Below are positions 45,690-57,424 of a DNA stretch of 64,000 bases, piece by piece. Numbering within the stretch: the stretch's first letter is position 1; the number at the start of each line of letters is the position of its first letter. The notes under the pieces were generated by a model. That model saw nothing but the letters and a program-made list of their open reading frames with translations. It had not been told where the DNA came from and ran no database searches. A program made the position numbers and the translations under genes. Location: NCBI GenBank assembly GCA_023634235.1, contig JAMKCF010000014.1:6039001-6103000 (forward strand), written 5' to 3'. This DNA is from Pisaster brevispinus. Taxonomy: Eukaryota > Echinodermata > Asteroidea > Forcipulatida > Asteriidae.

Positions 45690-46456
45690 AAGGTGCATTT
45701 ATAGATTCTCATTGCCACATACATGTAGATCGCCTGCTTAACCGTGTCAAATATTCTGGCACCTAATAAGCGGGTATCTTAACAGCAGTCAGGAGGCAAC
45801 AAGCGGTCTGAAATTTTTTTTCTGGGTTGCATTGCAAATTTCTGCGATCCGGAAGTGTATGGCGACATTCAACGGTGGCTGCGGCTCATTTCAGACCCTG
45901 TGGTCTACGCAGCTGTAGGATTATATCCACAAAAAGCGTGCATTTTCTCCCATGACACAGAGCAGGTAATCCTGCATTTGCTGGAACACCCTAAGGTCTG
46001 TGCCCTGAGAGAATCGGCTTCTACTACTCAGGTAACCATCGTCGATACAGCAAAGCCCAGAAAGCCGCTCTACGCAAACTCCTCGCTGAATAAGCCTGTA
46101 ATTATCCACTGTAGGGATGCAGACGAGGATTGCTTTAGGATAGTCACAGATTGCCTACCCTGGTACTGGAAGATCCACCTCCATTGTTTTACACAGGGTT
46201 GGCAGGTGGCGAGCAAATGGTGCAGCGCCTTTCCACACCTATTTATAGGACTGACACCACTCATCACCTGGGGGATCAAGGAACTGATGCCCCCTAATTT
46301 GTGCCCAGAAATTATCCTGAGGCGACCCTCACCAGTGTCCCTACAATGGCCAGATCAGTCGCACAGGAGGTCGCCAAGGTCCGAGGCATAGAAATTGGTG
46401 AGGTCTTGACACACTGCCTGAAAAATACCAGGAACATTTATTCTGTCAACCTATAA
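45690..46456 (+). pseudogene. Broken TatD-family metal-dependent nuclease
   Basis: Pieces in order, same strand: FIDSHCHIHVDRLL (HxH metal site) from 45694; DPEVYGDIQRWLRLI and VVYAAVGLYPQKA; PVIIHCRDADEDCF; KIHLHCFTQGW; TDAP followed by a stop where Tyr is expected; then RSVAQEVAKVRGIEIGEVL and KNTRNIYSVNL before TAA at 46454. At least three frame changes and two stops break it (the GEIGLD region and the TDAPY region). The best family match is TATDN2-like 3'-to-5' DNases. It has no introns and lies among retroelements, so it may be a retrocopy or a passenger. Confidence 0.8.
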
Positions 46457-46589
46457 AGTCACGCGTACGCATACACTTAACAGCGTTACCCAGCTGAAAG
46501 TTCTGGTAAATAGCTGCAGCGACATCTATGAATATACTATATGTACAGTATAGATTTTTGTCACAAAGTTGATCATACCTGCCAATGAC

Positions 46590-47720
46590 TTGGCCAAAGC
46601 CCAAAGCCCAAAGACCTTGATGAAAGAAAGCAACTTGACTCCATCATCCTTGACTTCTTGAAGGCTTTCCACCGAGTACCCCATCAGAGACTCCTCTTAA
46701 ATCTACATCACTATGGAGTTCCTGGCTCTCTACTGAATGGTTTGAAAACTTCCTTACCAAGTGATCCCAGTGAGTAGTGGTACACAGAGAAGCCTTGGAG
46801 TGGACATATGTTTTCTCTGGACCCTCAAGACATGGTTCTAGAACCACTGTTATTCCTCACGTTCATCAATGATGTATCCCACTCTATAATAATAATAATA
46901 ATAATAATATATTGTATTTGTATAGCGCCTACTGCAGGCCAGCCTCTAAGCGCTTAACATTCATGTTTCCTGCAAGGTATTTGGGCTACGTTTGAAGTAT
47001 GAGACCTACTCCTTTACATAGCACCTTTTAATGGTTTACAAGGTGCTGTGGCGCAATATGCAGCCGATCAAACCATGAACACCGGGGCGGACCCCTTCTC
47101 TTTTCGATAAGTGCACTGGGTTCTTTTTCGTGCGTTACACAACACACGGGACCAACGGCTTTACGTCCCATCCGAAGGACGAAGCAATCATGGTTAAGTG
47201 TCTTGCTTAAGGACACAAGTGTCACGACCGGGGCTTGAACCCACACTCTGCTGATCAGAAACACCAGAGCTTGAGTCCAGTGATCTTATCCACTCGGCCA
47301 CGACACTCTATCTCATCATCTATTCGCCTCTTCGCCAGTGATTGCTTGTTGTATCGGCCTGTTAACATGAATGATGACTGCAAAGCACTACAAAAGCATC
47401 TGGATTCTCTAAACTCATGGTCAGCAAAGTGCCAGATAAAATTCAACTCAGACAAATGACATGTAATGCAAGTCTTCCACCAAACCAACATCACTTTTGA
47501 CTACCACCTAAAGGCAAAGACATATTCACATCAGTTACAAAACATCCATATCTGGGTTTAACCTTTACATCAAAGCTCTCCTACATCACCCTGAAAGCCA
47601 ATCGAAGAGAAACCTAAGACAGTGCCAACCAAAACTGAAAGAGAAGGCCTATAACCTTGTGAAACCCAATCTAGAATACTGTCTGGAACCCCCATCTGCG
47701 GGCCTAAACCACACTGTGCA
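46590..47720 (+). pseudogene. LINE reverse transcriptase split by a SINE
   Basis: 46620-46880 encodes RT palm sequence (LDSIILDFLKAFHRVPHQRL, then LEPLLFLTFINDVSHS). 47312-47460 continues in the same frame with IRLFASDCLLYRPVN and LNSWSAKCQIKFNSDK, and 47470-47700 has the C-terminal part in shifted frames. The expected catalytic ADD reads ASD. The SINE lies between the two parts. Confidence 0.85.
46888..47303 (-). mobile_element. Full-length tRNA-derived SINE in the LINE RT
   Basis: It is flanked by CACTCTAT at 46880-46887 and 47304-47311 (the first bases overlap the SINE head). On the minus strand it starts GTGTCGTGGCCGAGTGG, has the B-box-like GGGTTCAAGCC and the pairing end GTGACAC, and ends in GCGCTATACAAATACAATAT followed by ATT repeats. 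It is about 416 bp and the better of two copies; the other is at 13008. Confidence 0.92.
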
Positions 47721-47877
47721 GCTACATTTTATTCAGTCGTAAATGTACAGTAGAGTCTAGCTAAGCTTTTTATGAATATGGTAATTATCAACAGCCAATC
47801 AAAGTGTGCGGACTGTTGGTTTTAGCTTGGACTTTAGACTTGCTGTATTGTACCGCACAAATACACCATGTGTTGTG

Positions 47878-48177
47878 CAGGGTTCTCCCGATGTACAAGC
47901 TAGCGTATCGGGCGCAAATTGCCTGCGAATACGGGCAAATTTTGGCCGATACCAACAAAATAAATAAACAAATATTTTTATATATTTTTTCAACAAAAAA
48001 ACGAGAGAAAACCATAAAGAATGCTCCAGATTGCACAGTAGAGCTTTTCAAACCAAGATAAACACCAAGTAGAAAGCATTCCAAAGATGTTGTTTCAATT
48101 TCGCGTGCTTCAGCCAAACATCAAAAAACATTTGGTCCAGAATGCCCCAGTTTTGAAAAAACCTGGGGAGAACCCTG
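47878..48177. mobile_element. 300-bp hAT-like MITE, 5-bp target duplication TTGTG
   Basis: The ends are CAGGGTTCTCCC and its exact complement GGGAGAACCCTG. TTGTG is duplicated at 47873-47877 and 48178-48182. Short CAGGG ends with 5-bp duplications resemble the hAT5-type group. There is no transposase inside. Confidence 0.88.
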
Positions 48178-48182
48178 TTGTG

Positions 48183-49325
48183 TGATAGATGACACAGGCG
48201 ACCGAACATTATGGCAGTAGAGCATTACTGTGTCACACAGGCACAAAAAAATGCAGCACCTTGTCTTAAGGTGCATGCGTATTTGTATAATGTAGTGAAC
48301 GATCGCAATTGCTACTGCGGCCACAAATCTAGCAAATATCAAGACTTGTCAAACCATTTTACGAACTTGAAACTAATATCCCTTTGAGCTTTTACCACTG
48401 TACCCATTATCTATTGTGAAAAAGGAATACACACACGCTTGCAGATTTTCTCCTTCCCCTCTCTCGTTTCTTCCCCGTCGTTTTAATTTTGTTTTCTTTT
48501 TCGGGGACCCTCTTGAGTTGGGGGAGGGAGGGGCTCAAGCCCCCCCCCAAGCCCTCCCCTTGATGCGCCAATGCTCCCCTCATTACCGCTCCATCAGTGG
48601 GCATCTTCAGGTCACACATCAACACCCTTTAGCTCTAAGTAATCAATTGTTTTTACTTGTACTTATTTACCAAGTACAACTTTCCACCTGATTCAAGTGC
48701 TCCTAGTCTTCACCTCAGCTCTTACACATCCAAAAGTGCACTTTGCCAATACATAGATAGCAATAAATTGATGTATGTACATGTAGGGTGACTCCCTCTT
48801 CTTCCATGGTCAAAACAGAATTAAATTTGATACAGACTTTTGCAGACAGCCGACCCTATAAAGTAGACCCGGTAACTGGGTAGTGAACGGTCGATGGAGG
48901 ATGGAAGATTACTATTATTGCAATTAAAGTAACTGGAGCGCTGCCGCTGTAATCCATTCTTTGGAAATGTTGACATCTACGGTTGTACAACTAGTACTAC
49001 TACTAGAGTCATGGTAGAGTAGTAGTACGACCGCACAATTCAAAATTTGGACAAAACGGTTACTTTGTCCAAGTTTAAATTTTACATGCAGCAGTAAAAT
49101 TTCAAACAAGTTATCCTGCTCAAGAATCAATGGGCCTTGAACTGAAGACTGAATAGGCAGCATCAAAGCACTCCAGTTTGTGTCTGATGAATAGTGATGG
49201 TACTGGTGAGCACGGAGAGTGGGCAGTGGGTGAAGAGAGTGTGGAGGACAACAAAGCTGGGAAATTTGGAATATGAACAATTAATTGCCATTGGTTGAAC
49301 CTTAAATCACGAAGAACACCTGGTT
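48183..49325. other. No gene seen
   Basis: Pyrimidine-rich stretch at 48440-48560. A small hairpin (GTACTACTACT...AGTAGTAGTAC) is at 48992-49028. The rest was not recognised. Confidence 0.4.
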
Positions 49326-49428
49326 GATTTTGCTGAATGGCAGAAAGGCACTGAGTGGGGAGGAAAAAGGGGCATTTATAGTGCTCCCTTTTCCTTCCCA
49401 CAATGCCTTTCGGCCATTCAGCAAAATC
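49326..49428. mobile_element. 103-bp inverted-repeat hairpin
   Basis: 49326-49371 (GATTTTGCTGAATGGCAGAA...) is the near inverse of 49386-49428. The centre is about 14 bp. No target duplication was seen. Confidence 0.8.
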
Positions 49429-49559
49429 AGCAAGGCGGATTGGCGATAAGGTCTATGACCATATCAATGCAGACAAATGACCATGGCTATTAACCTACCC
49501 AAAAAACTGAATTTAATGCAAACATTTGCTTGCTAAAGGGTGCCATTTCAGCAAGAAAG

Positions 49560-51720
49560 TGCTTTGTTATTATTTGTTTATAGGTGTTCGGCCAACAGCT
49601 GAAAACCTACTGTTATTGGTTTTGTTCATCGTCTTCTTCCTACTCCCTGAACCTTCTCTACAAGATTTCGCAAAAAGTAAGTCGTAGAGATTTGGAACTT
49701 GGTATGCACTTAGACCTTAGTGTATAGTGTATAACCGCAACTTTTTGGGGGATGATGACGCCATCAATGACATCATAACACTAAAGTTTAAAAAATAACA
49801 TTCAATATTTTAAACATCATATCTAGAGAATCATTACTGATGCATACAAGATCTTTGCACCATGTATTCATTTTACAAACCACTAATTGTGACCCCATGT
49901 GACCTTAACTTCCAGTCGAAACTGGACGTTGAAGATAAATATGTTTATAAAAACACTAGACCTAGGTTTTTGTTAAAAAAAAAGTGTTCACTGAACACCT
50001 TTTTGTTCAGCATTATGTTGGTTAAAAAAGTTAGATCAGCTACGTTATTTAGCTCACTAGGGTATGTAGTTGTGTACATATAAAGCCTTGAATACTGTAA
50101 ATAAAGGTGACTCCATACACTTTATGACGTCATCGTGAAATTACATGTACCTACTTTTTTAGATATCACATTCCAGCTTGAATATATGCAAGGTTTCAGC
50201 TTGATTGTCCCTGTTGTTCTGTAAATAAAAGTCTTGTAAAACAGTACCTTTGTGGTAATACAGCGTAACAGTTGATGAAGTCATGAAGGCGAAATTCAGT
50301 TTTTGTGAAAAAATCACAAAAACAGGGTGTTTGGTAGACATATTTGAATTAGCATAGCTTGTGAAAAGTTTGGTAAATATGTCTTCGTATGAAATATTGA
50401 TACACGTATAGTTAATTGTGATTCTAAAGATTTGCATTTTTTTAGCAGAAACCTTGATCAAGCCTAATTTGAAAACTGATGATGTCATCATGATGATTGT
50501 TTATTCCTTATCCATCAGACATTAAAACTTATAAGTTTGTGCAAAATGTTTAACTTCTTTGAACTTGCAACAGGTTTTAAGCAAAAAGGATTCTTTAAAA
50601 AAAAATTGTCACGAGAGGGCCCTTTTGAAGATACTTACTCCTTACTCCTTTGATTGGAAGGCCAGGGGTCAAAATTTCATACAGATCAGAATTCCAGATT
50701 AAAAACAAGGGCAAGGAATGTTTATTTTCTCTTCACATTTGACCAGAAGTAAACGCCACATGACTCAAGACCTTTGAAGTGGTGCAAAGACCTTGTATTT
50801 AGCAGTTGTCATTCTCCAGAATTGAATTTTCTAAATATTTTATTTTTATTTAATGTCATGACCTCATCGATGACATCATAATTCCCCCAAAATCTCAGTG
50901 TCATTTATGCACAATATAGGTTTAAGCTTATGGTAAGTTTCAAGTCTGAATCATTTTTGGTTAATGAGATATGAACTTTTGTAATTTTGAAATTTAAACT
51001 TCCGGTTTTGACCCCATATGACCTTTTACTTCCGGTCAAAACTGGAAGTTGAAATTTCATAATTCAAAAGTTCATATCTTACTGACCAAGAAGGGTCCAG
51101 TCTTGAAACTTACCGTGTACTTGGGTCTTAGTGTGTAGATGACACCCACATTTTTTCGGGATGAAGACTTCCTCGATGACGTCACAGCATTAAATCACAC
51201 TTAACATTTAAAAAATTCATATCTGGAGCTCAGAGAACAGTATTGCCACAAACAAGGTATGTGCACCATATGAAAGCTCTTGATGTGTTGTTCAGCTCTT
51301 TGACCCCGTGTTAACTTTAATTCCAGTTGAATCCTGAAGTTGAAGTGAAAATAAATATTCCAAAGCCTGTTTTTGAGATTTGCAAACAATATGATCTAGA
51401 AATGGACACATGGTCTCTTTGTATGAAAGAAAGTTTGACCCCTTTCAATTAAAAGAGTAATGATGTAATTATTTTCAGCAGCGCCCTCTTGTGACTAGTT
51501 TAAAGAAGGGACTATATCTGAAAACCTAACATTGCATAGTTCACAAAAGATTATTTACTTAACACAAAGTTATGAATCTCAATGCCCGGATAAGAAATAA
51601 GCCATATAAGGAAGTCACTCACGATCATGACGTCATGATGACAACATCGGTTTTCAAATTAGGTTTTATCAAAGTTTCTTTTATCAAAGTTTCTCTAAAC
51701 GCATAATTGATATTTCCTAC
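49560..51720. repeat. Long dispersed repeat block
   Basis: It starts TAGGTGTTCGGCCAACAGC and contains several copies of GACCCCATGTGACCTT-type and CTTCCGGT...ACTGGAAGTTGAA sequence, with TATGCAAGGTTTCAGCTTGA near 50186. It shares these with 23290-24560 and 41200-41570. 50966-51077 is an inverted repeat with arms of about 46 bp around GACCTTTTACTTCC. Confidence 0.75.
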
Positions 51721-51854
51721 AGACGCATTTCTCAAATTTTCTCATTACTTTTTCTACTCCAGTCATCCCAGGCCTAGAACTATTCCGCTATCGTCTCCAC
51801 GTTCCGCTATCGTCTCTAATGTGGAGACGATAATGGAATGAACGGATGCTGGTC

Positions 51855-52005
51855 ATGTCGCCCCCTAGCAAGCTCGCCCCCAACAAAGTCGCCCCCTGCA
51901 AAGTCGCCCCCTACCCGGCTCGCCCCGGGTTGTTACAAAGTCGCCCCCTGACAATGTCGCCCCCAGCCAAAGTCGCCCCCTAGCAAAGTCGCCCCCAGAT
52001 GTTAG
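51855..52005. repeat. Subterminal GTCGCCCCC repeats, left arm
   Basis: About eight irregular copies of AAGTCGCCCCCTAGCA-type sequence. The mirrored set lies at 56400-56565 in the right arm. Such subterminal arrays often bind transposases, but none is known here. Confidence 0.9.
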
Positions 52006-52762
52006 ACAGTTCGGAAAATAATTAAGGCTTCTTATGGTAACGGTTTTGAATTGGCCAGACCCAGAAAGATCCACTTGTAGCAGCTGTGAAAAAAATATAG
52101 TTAAACACATTTTCAGAAAAGATTCCATTTGAAGTAATTTGCTTGTGAAAGGTCCAAATAAAAGAAATAGGGCTTATATCATTTTTCAACCCCCCCCCCC
52201 AACATTGAGAATCTACTCTATAAATTTAATGTTAAATTTACTACAGGTTTTCCTGGTCATTGTCGGCCACATTTAGTATTTTTATACAAAAGGTGACTCT
52301 TTCGAACCACTAATTTGAATAGACACTTGGGTGGCGTGCCAGACCCCCGGATCGTCCCCAAATGGGGGAGGTTATTTCTAGTTTTGAACTTCAGAAACCC
52401 TAATAAAATATTTAGCTTCCACCGAGTGACTATAAAAAAAACATGAAAAGGATGAAAAAAATAACAATTAAGAGTCACTGCCTGTAAGAATGTACCAAGT
52501 GGTGATTCATGGGTTCTCAGATCTTCTTCTAAAAAATCAGAGTGATGCACCTTCATACCAAACTAATATATCCAAAATTTTAGCTCGCTGACTCTTTCGG
52601 TTTGGGCGTAATAAATTATCAAAGTTTCAGCCAAAAAACCCTCGTGAAACGACAAGTACATTCCTAGAAAACGCAAAAATGTGCGCCAAGCTTGTCCCAA
52701 AAAAATTTAAACATTTTTTTAAACCTCCAGTTGAGTGTAAAACACAAGTAAAAAAAAAAATT

Positions 52763-53500
52763 TGGGATCTCGTTGGCGCGTCATGTTATGCGGACCTGAA
52801 CCTTTGACGAACAGCGCCCTCGTGCTGTTTTCAAGGCCTCATAACTCGATGCGCCTTTAAGATCCCAGGAAATAAACAAGTTTACATGAAAAAACTTGCA
52901 GCCCTAAAACAAATTTAAGCACAAAGTGGGTGGGATCTCGTTGGCGCAGAGAGATAATAGAGGTCAAAGGTCACATTTTACCAATTTCTTGCGTTTCCGT
53001 ACCTCTGTAACCTCGCGCGCCAACATCAAACAACTTTTAAAATGACAACCAGGTGTAGAAACAGTTTTCCTCTATGAACAAATAAAACAAGAATCTTGGG
53101 ATCTCTACAATTTTCATGTTAAAATATTTTTTGAAACTTCTCTAAGCATTTGTATTTCACACATATTAGCCTAGAATTAGCTTCGAACGGCACAACATGC
53201 ACTTTTCTCATTCTTGTAAATACTTGCGCCAACAAGATCCCATCAATTTTTTCTTGTATTTGGTTTAGTTTAGTGTTCCTAAACAGATTTCAATTGGAAA
53301 ATAATTGGGATCATGTTGGCGCACAAATATAACAAAGGTCAAAGGTCGTACCCAACTACAAATTTTTACAATTTCGGGCGATTTTGCGTCATCACGATAT
53401 ATATGCGCCAATATGGTCCCATTAAATTGTCTGCATTTTATGATTATATAGGTTCTCAGCAACACATAACAAACAAAAACTGTATGGGATTTGTATGGCG
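52763..53500. repeat. Iterated 17-bp motif TGGGATCNNGTTGGCGC, left arm
   Basis: Six copies of exactly 17 bp: plus at 52763, 52931, 53306 and 53484; minus at 53226 and 53405. Intervening sequence differs, while the two halves GGGAYC and TTGGCGC persist. The right arm and third copy have the mirrored set (for example 55005-55021 and 63833). Confidence 0.85.
52961..52973 (+). promoter_or_regulatory. DR1 nuclear-receptor-type site (one of several in the foldback)
   Basis: Perfect AGGTCAAAGGTCA, two half sites spaced by one base, the classical site for HNF4/RXR/COUP-TF-type receptors. Others: 53336-53348 (last base G), 53515-53527, 54519-54531, 55158-55170, 55533-55545 and 63719-63731. Binding is not shown by sequence alone. 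Confidence 0.6.
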
Positions 53501-53949
53501 CGAACAAATATTAAAGGTCAAAGGTCATAACAGCAATGATGATGTTGCTTCGTGCAAATCATGCAATAGAACTCTGTCAGACATTTCAATCAATGATTTC
53601 ACAAACCTTTATCTCTTTATAAGTTCTGAGGCTATCAAGACTCGGAGTTGGTGGCAAACAAAAGCACATGCATTATATTTTTTTAGAGAAACTGTGAACA
53701 AAATAACAATATTTAAAAACAAATAAAAAAGACAATTACTGCAGGTTTCTTTCAGCTATTTCCTGAAGGGGTACAAAGTACCTGAATTGTCCATGGATGT
53801 TAACAGTAATATGGTAACAATAATAACATTAAAAATGTTATATAACATTAAGTTGATGAGTTGAAACTTCACACTTTCAGTTCATGACTTTATGGACTTG
53901 CATAGTACACACAATGTAGACCCAGTATAATATGCATGTGTTTTGTAAC

Positions 53950-54540
53950 TGGGTCATTCCATGTCAAATCAACCAATGGGGTTGCAGGTCACCTCTCAGA
54001 TTTGGCTGAAATTCATTTCTAATGTTCATCTATGTGTATAATGAGCATGCAAAAAAGAAAATTCCAACTCCAAATCGTTCCAAAATTAAGGCCCATTAAA
54101 GTGGGCGTGGCAACCCCCTTTCAGTGAACGCGATTTGCGACAATGAATATTTTGCGTTTTGTAATGTGCTTAAACGCGCCTTAAAAAAAAGATACAAAGC
54201 TATAAATTGGTACCTAGGGTGACTGTCACCTAAATAGCTCAAATCTGACCTCAAAACAAGAGCATCACATCCCCTTTTCTCTCTACAGGATGCTGAAAAC
54301 ACTAATTTCATCTGCCGAAAAAATTTAATTTCCATATTCAGACCCCCTCATACTCACAATAGATAGTTTGAAAAGCTTGATATTGCTTTTGTATTATATC
54401 TAGGCACATGTGGCTATCCTCAAACAAGGATAGAGCCCTTATACATTTAATAAAAAGTTTGCAAGGCTCCAAAGTTGGTTCTTGACCGAAAATATTTAAA
54501 AAACACCGACATTCTTGGTGACCTTTGACCTTGGTAACAG
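53950..54540. repeat. GGGTCATTCCATG repeat in the loop
   Basis: GGGTCATTCCATGTCAAATC and following TGGCTGAAATTC-type text match the block at 59863-60330 (GGGTCATTCCATGCCAAATC). Confidence 0.6.
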
Positions 54541-54753
54541 TTGCCCACCAACATTAAACTTAGACCAATTGTAGATACAAGTCCAATCTATATCTGGACT
54601 AAATTTCGTTTTGGAGACTCATCTCCTTCATGGTTAGGCAACATTTTGAAATTGGGGTATTTTGCCCATTTTCGGTTGCCACAGCAATGCATAAGGATAT
54701 GCATGTACATCATGTACACACTGTGTAATACACGTGTACATGTACATTGTCTC

Positions 54754-54886
54754 AATGACAATTTAACCACTTTTGTTATAAAATAATGATTTAATCTGAT
54801 CTTACAAAATTGTGTCTTAAAGATGGGCTACACAATAATGTCAGATTAAATCATTATTTTATAACAATAGTGGTTTAATTGTCATT
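54754..54886. mobile_element. 133-bp hairpin with 46-bp arms in the loop
   Basis: 54754-54799 (AATGACAATTTAACCAC...) is the near-exact inverse of 54841-54886, with only a few mismatches and a 41-bp centre. It is probably a MITE inserted in the loop of the larger foldback. Confidence 0.85.
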
Positions 54887-56648
54887 TTTACAACACTTTG
54901 GGATCAATAGTGTACACGTACGCGTATGACAGAGTTCTATTGCATGATTTGCACGAAGCAACATCATCATTGCTGTTGTGACCTTAAACCTGTGATATTT
55001 TTTAGCGCCATACAAATCCCATAGAGTTTTTGTTTGTTATGTGTTGCTGAGAACCTATATAATCATAAAATGCAGACAATTTAATGGGACCATATTGGCG
55101 CGTATATATCGTGATGACGCAAAATCGCCCGAAATTGTAAAAATTTGTTGTTGGGTACGACCTTTGACCTTTGTTATATTTGTGCGCCAACATGATCCCA
55201 ATTATTTTCCAATTGAAATCTGTTTAGGAACACTAAACTAAACCAAACACAAGAAAAAATTGATGGGATCTTGTTGGCGCAAGTATTAACAAGAATGAGA
55301 AAAGTGCATGTTGTGTCGTTCGAAGCTAATTCTAGGCTAATATGTGTGAAATGCAAATGCTTAGAGAAGTTTCAAAAAATATTTTAACATGAAAATTGTA
55401 GAGATCCCAAGATTCTTGTTTTATTTGTTCATAGAGGAAAACTGTTTCTACACCTGGTTGTCATTTTAAAAGTTTTTTGATGTTGGCGCGCGAGGTTACG
55501 GAGGTGCGGAAACGCAAGAAATTGGTAAAATTTGACCTTTGACCTCTATTATCTCTCTGCGCCAACGAGATCCCATCCACTTTGTGCTTAAATTTGTTTT
55601 AGGGCTGCAAGTTCTTTCATGTAAACTTGTTTATTTCCTGGGATCTTAAAGGCGCATCGAGTTATGAGGCCTTGAAAACAGTACGAGGGCGCTGTTCATC
55701 AAAGGTTCAGGTCCGCATAACATGACGCGCCAACGAGATCCCAATTTTTTTTTTTTACTTGTGTTTTACACCAAACTGGAGGTTTAAAAAAATGTTTAAA
55801 TTTTTTTGGGACAAGCTTGGCGCACATTTTTGCGTTTTCTAGGAATGTACTTGTCGTTTCACGAGGGTTTTTTGGCTGAAACTTTGAAAATTTATTACTC
55901 CAAAACCGAAAGAGTCTGTAAGCTAAAATTTTGGATATATTAGTTTGGTATGAAGGTGTATCACTCTGAATTTTTAGAAGAAGATCTGAGAACCCATGAA
56001 TCACACCCCCCCCTAATTTGGTACATTCTTACAGGCAGTGACTCTTAATCATTAAATTTAAAATGATTGTTTTGTTTTAATTTTTATTTATTATTTTTTG
56101 CAAAAAGAAAAGTATGTAAGTATATTATAACAAGGCAAACGATTTTTAGAAATGTTATATCTGTCTATAACGTTTATTAAGTATTTGTTGGGTGTTTGTT
56201 ATAATTTACGATAAATTGTGCGACGTTAATAAAATCATTGACAATTATGTAAATTTGGGGCATAGAGTTTATTATTTGATGACGTTTTTTTACCCAAGCA
56301 CAAACTAAACATACTAGGCTATAATTAGGCTTTACTCAATATTCCTTTCAATCAATACGATTACCACCATAAGAAGCCTTATTTCCCGAACTAAAAAACA
56401 TCTGGGGGCGACTTTGGTAGAGGGCGACATTGTCTGGGGGCGACTTTGCTAGGGGGCGGCATTGTTTGGGGGCGACTTCGTAACAACCCGGGGCGAGCCG
56501 GTTAACAGGGGGCGACTTTGCAGGGGGCGACTTTGTTGGGGGCGAGCTTGCTAGGGGGCGAGATGACCAGCCTCCGAACGAACCTCGCATAGGCTAGTTC
56601 ATGTAGTTCGTATAGACGATAGCGGACGAACCTTGTACTATTTCTAGG

Positions 56649-57366
56649 ACTAGATATAGGAGCACACTCCATGGTAGGAGTAACTTTTTACCACCTCTGA
56701 TTAAAATTCGGACATCTACCCATGAGTAAATTCTACCTCCATGACCACAGTCCATGATCTACCCAACATCTTATTTTGTTTCAACAAAAAGTATAGTTCC
56801 TTTTGTTCTCTCTGTTTTTTTAGCCACGGCCATTGTCTGCTTTGATAGAGGTCATATTATGTTAGTTCAACCAATGTTAATTGTCCGTATACTTGCTGTA
56901 TGGCTGGCTCCCATAAGTCACCAGTGACACGTCTTGCGCTCTTATCTGCTGCTTGGTATCGGTCGGCATTTCACTCAATGTGCGGTGCCGGTGTGTGGCG
57001 CTTTATTGACGGTCGTCTGCGGTAACTTACCGAGTTCAAAATACGGTGCCAGAATCAGATTTTGTAATGGCCGAAATTTCGTTGGGCCTGAATGTAGTCA
57101 TTGTTTTGCTTTTTTGTTGAGAGCCTGTCAATTTCAGTGTCATCATCATGCCTGTGTCATGGTGAGTGTTTTCGTCGTCACCTCTGTCCTCACGTCCATC
57201 AGGCTTTCTATCTTGTCTTCCAATTAATAATGGACATCGCACTTGGTAATATTGGTGAGCAGATTTTAGTTTATGTGTATATTAGTATAAGTATTACCAT
57301 GCAAACGGTAACAAGTCAATAAATAACATTTAACAATCAACATGAAAATGTTTTTTTTTAAGGCTG
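56649..57366. other. No gene confirmed
   Basis: A 97-codon plus-strand frame at 56934-57227 is Cys-rich and unrecognised. Possible splice-like words occur but no consistent exon was found. Confidence 0.35.
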
Positions 57367-57375
57367 GTTCCTGGT

Positions 57376-57424
57376 TAGTTGCGATGATCGTCGGGAGGAT
57401 GGAGGGTTACGATCATCGCAACTA
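57376..57424. mobile_element. 49-bp hairpin insertion with 9-bp duplication GTTCCTGGT
   Basis: TAGTTGCGATGATCGT pairs exactly with ACGATCATCGCAACTA. GTTCCTGGT flanks it at 57367-57375 and 57425-57433. It equals the 77-bp element at 58362 minus 28 central-left bases. Confidence 0.9.

Larger units (their letters stand above)
51771..56648. mobile_element. Large foldback element, two inverted arms and a 1.35-kb loop
   Basis: Two homology layers make the arms. Outer: 51771-52035 matches the inverse of 56362-56648. Inner: 52470-53581 matches the inverse of 54929-56050 at very high identity by eye. Non-homologous segments (52036-52469 and 56051-56361) separate the layers. The loop is 53582-54928. 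There is no transposase, and open frames mirrored in the two arms (53150-53332 and 55356-55174) are identity artefacts. A third, deleted copy starts at 63676. The superfamily is unknown and no target duplication was defined. Confidence 0.9.

Noticed and set aside
53150..53332. 60-codon frame repeated at 55174-55356
   Set aside because: It is the same DNA in the two arms of the foldback; the 17-bp motif and DR1 words run through it, and there is no sign of codon-level conservation.
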